Assembly: GCA_964420875.1 (NCBI GenBank)
Contig: CAYQUK010000002.1
Location: 1 to 59,813, forward strand
Direction of reading: 5' to 3'
Origin: JAUPVO01 sp964420875
Lineage (GTDB): Bacteria > Patescibacteriota > Minisyncoccia > Phycocordibacterales > UBA5272
DNA length: 59,813 nucleotides
Both the position numbers and the translations under genes were made by a program. Shown piece after piece: positions 59,302-59,813 of the stretch. Position 1 is the first letter of the stretch; every line of letters starts with the position of its first letter. Under the pieces are notes generated by a model. The model had not been told where the DNA came from and did no database searches. It saw only the letters and a program-made list of their open reading frames with translations.

Positions 59302-59700
59302 ATGGTAGAAGGTAAATTTATGTCGGGTGGGGATGTTGATCCTAGGGTTAGTGAGTTTTTTAAAGCTGTACCGACTTTAGAGAAGAAGAATCTTAGGGTT
59401 ATGGATGTTGAACCAAAATATTTTAAATCTAAGAAAATAAAAGAAGTGGTTTTGGAGTTTTATGAATTTAAGGGCGAAACTTGTGTTGATATAAACATTT
59501 ATAATAACGATCACCCAGACACCCCGGTAAAATCCTCATCTTTTAATTTAGAAGGATTTGATACTTTTGTAGAGTTTTTAACCTACAACGCTCTGACTAA
59601 TGTTTTGTTTGAGGGTGCCGATTCATATGCAGAAAGAAAGTTTTTAGCTAAACAATTAGAGGGTTATGTTTTAGAAAAATCAGGTCTAGAAAAAAAGTAG
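59302..59700 (+). CDS. Soluble protein of unknown function
   Basis: 132 aa, no signal or membrane segment. Strand-rich centre (KEVVLEFYEFKGETCVDINI) and helical C-terminus (AERKFLAKQLEGYVLEK). No family recognised. Expressed from a promoter shared with the divergent DUF1295 gene. Confidence 0.6.
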   Translation: MVEGKFMSGGDVDPRVSEFFKAVPTLEKKNLRVMDVEPKYFKSKKIKEVVLEFYEFKGETCVDINIYNNDHPDTPVKSSSFNLEGFDTFVEFLTYNALTNVLFEGADSYAERKFLAKQLEGYVLEKSGLEKK

Positions 59701-59727
59701 GCGACGTGTTAGAATACTAAGCTATAA

Positions 59728-59812
59728 GGAAGTGTGGCCGAGTGGTTTAAGGCACCTGTCTTGAAAACAGACGACTGTCAAAGGTCCGTGAGTTCGAATC
59801 TCACCACTTCCG
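59728..59812 (+). tRNA. tRNA-Ser(TGA)
   Basis: 85 nt class II tRNA with a long variable arm. Acceptor GGAAGTG pairs with CACTTCC; anticodon loop CTTGAAA with anticodon TGA; T-arm GTGAGTTCGAATCTCAC. Ends one base before the window end; CCA is not visible. Confidence 0.92.
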
Positions 59813-59813
59813 C

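Overview
This window looks like part of a small, AT-rich genome of the Candidate Phyla Radiation (Patescibacteria), most like Parcubacteria/Paceibacteria. Grounds: single-gene core operons with very short intergenic gaps, a relaxase-free VirB4/PrgI/VirB6-like secretion cluster, shortened enzymes (PGK 356 aa, PolA without a proofreading domain, a mini HolA-like subunit), many secreted proteins with no recognisable family, and almost no Shine-Dalgarno (SD) sites in front of core genes. A 10-N scaffold gap marks it as a metagenome-type assembly. Identification is by motif reading only; no database search was possible.

Layout: 0-5.5 kb rsmE, doxX, an HlyD-type adaptor, tpiA and pgk. 5.5-7.6 kb an ECF-type sigma factor with a likely anti-sigma partner and two secreted proteins. 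7.6-18.6 kb xth, an M50 protease, a Xer-type recombinase, rpsO, a NYN protein, comM, a LysM/M23 hydrolase and a 699-aa coiled-coil protein. 18.6-21.3 kb uvrD and rsmA. 21.3-32.6 kb the type IV secretion-like cluster, including a pilin-like segment fused to a VanY/M15 peptidase. 32.6-36.6 kb the origin region yidC-rnpA-rpmH <> dnaA-oriC-dnaN plus a possible DciA-like protein. 36.6-43.6 kb a PBP1A-type synthase, tyrS, ruvB-ruvC and pilB/gspE, with a strongly predicted ~165-nt RNA between ruvB and pilB. 43.6-46.7 kb four GC-richer orphan genes. 46.7-54.1 kb a repeat-rich surface protein, tsaE-polA-holA and an Ig-like/DUF5666 protein. 54.1-59.8 kb three tRNAs, two more orphan genes, mutM (broken by the assembly), murE, ruvA, rpsT and others.

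Two gene dialects are visible. Core genes mostly have an (extended) -10 box ending exactly 6 nt before the start codon, which puts transcription start on the start codon itself (leaderless mRNA); I count 18 clear cases. Ten scattered GC-richer orphan genes (3.6, 8.5, 10.5, 11.5, 43.7, 44.2, 44.9, 45.6, 54.4, 55.0 kb) mostly have instead a TTGACA-like -35, a -10, a real 5' leader, a good SD and their own terminator. At least one of them looks like a fragment of a proteobacterial exported protein, which suggests acquisition from, or adaptation to, another expression style.

Most notable observations: (1) one orphan gene at 44.85 kb carries an A-AAA-AAG slippery heptamer, an SD-like element upstream and a 9-bp stem 5 nt downstream, with the -1 frame open to a stop just before the terminator, which is the layout of a programmed frameshift; (2) a promoter-stem-terminator unit at 41.7-41.9 kb that looks like an unannotated structured RNA; (3) divergent core genes driven from one shared 8-bp symmetric -10 core at 38.8, 41.7 and 59.3 kb; (4) a false join inside mutM that pulled in a fragment of a methyltransferase gene from elsewhere.
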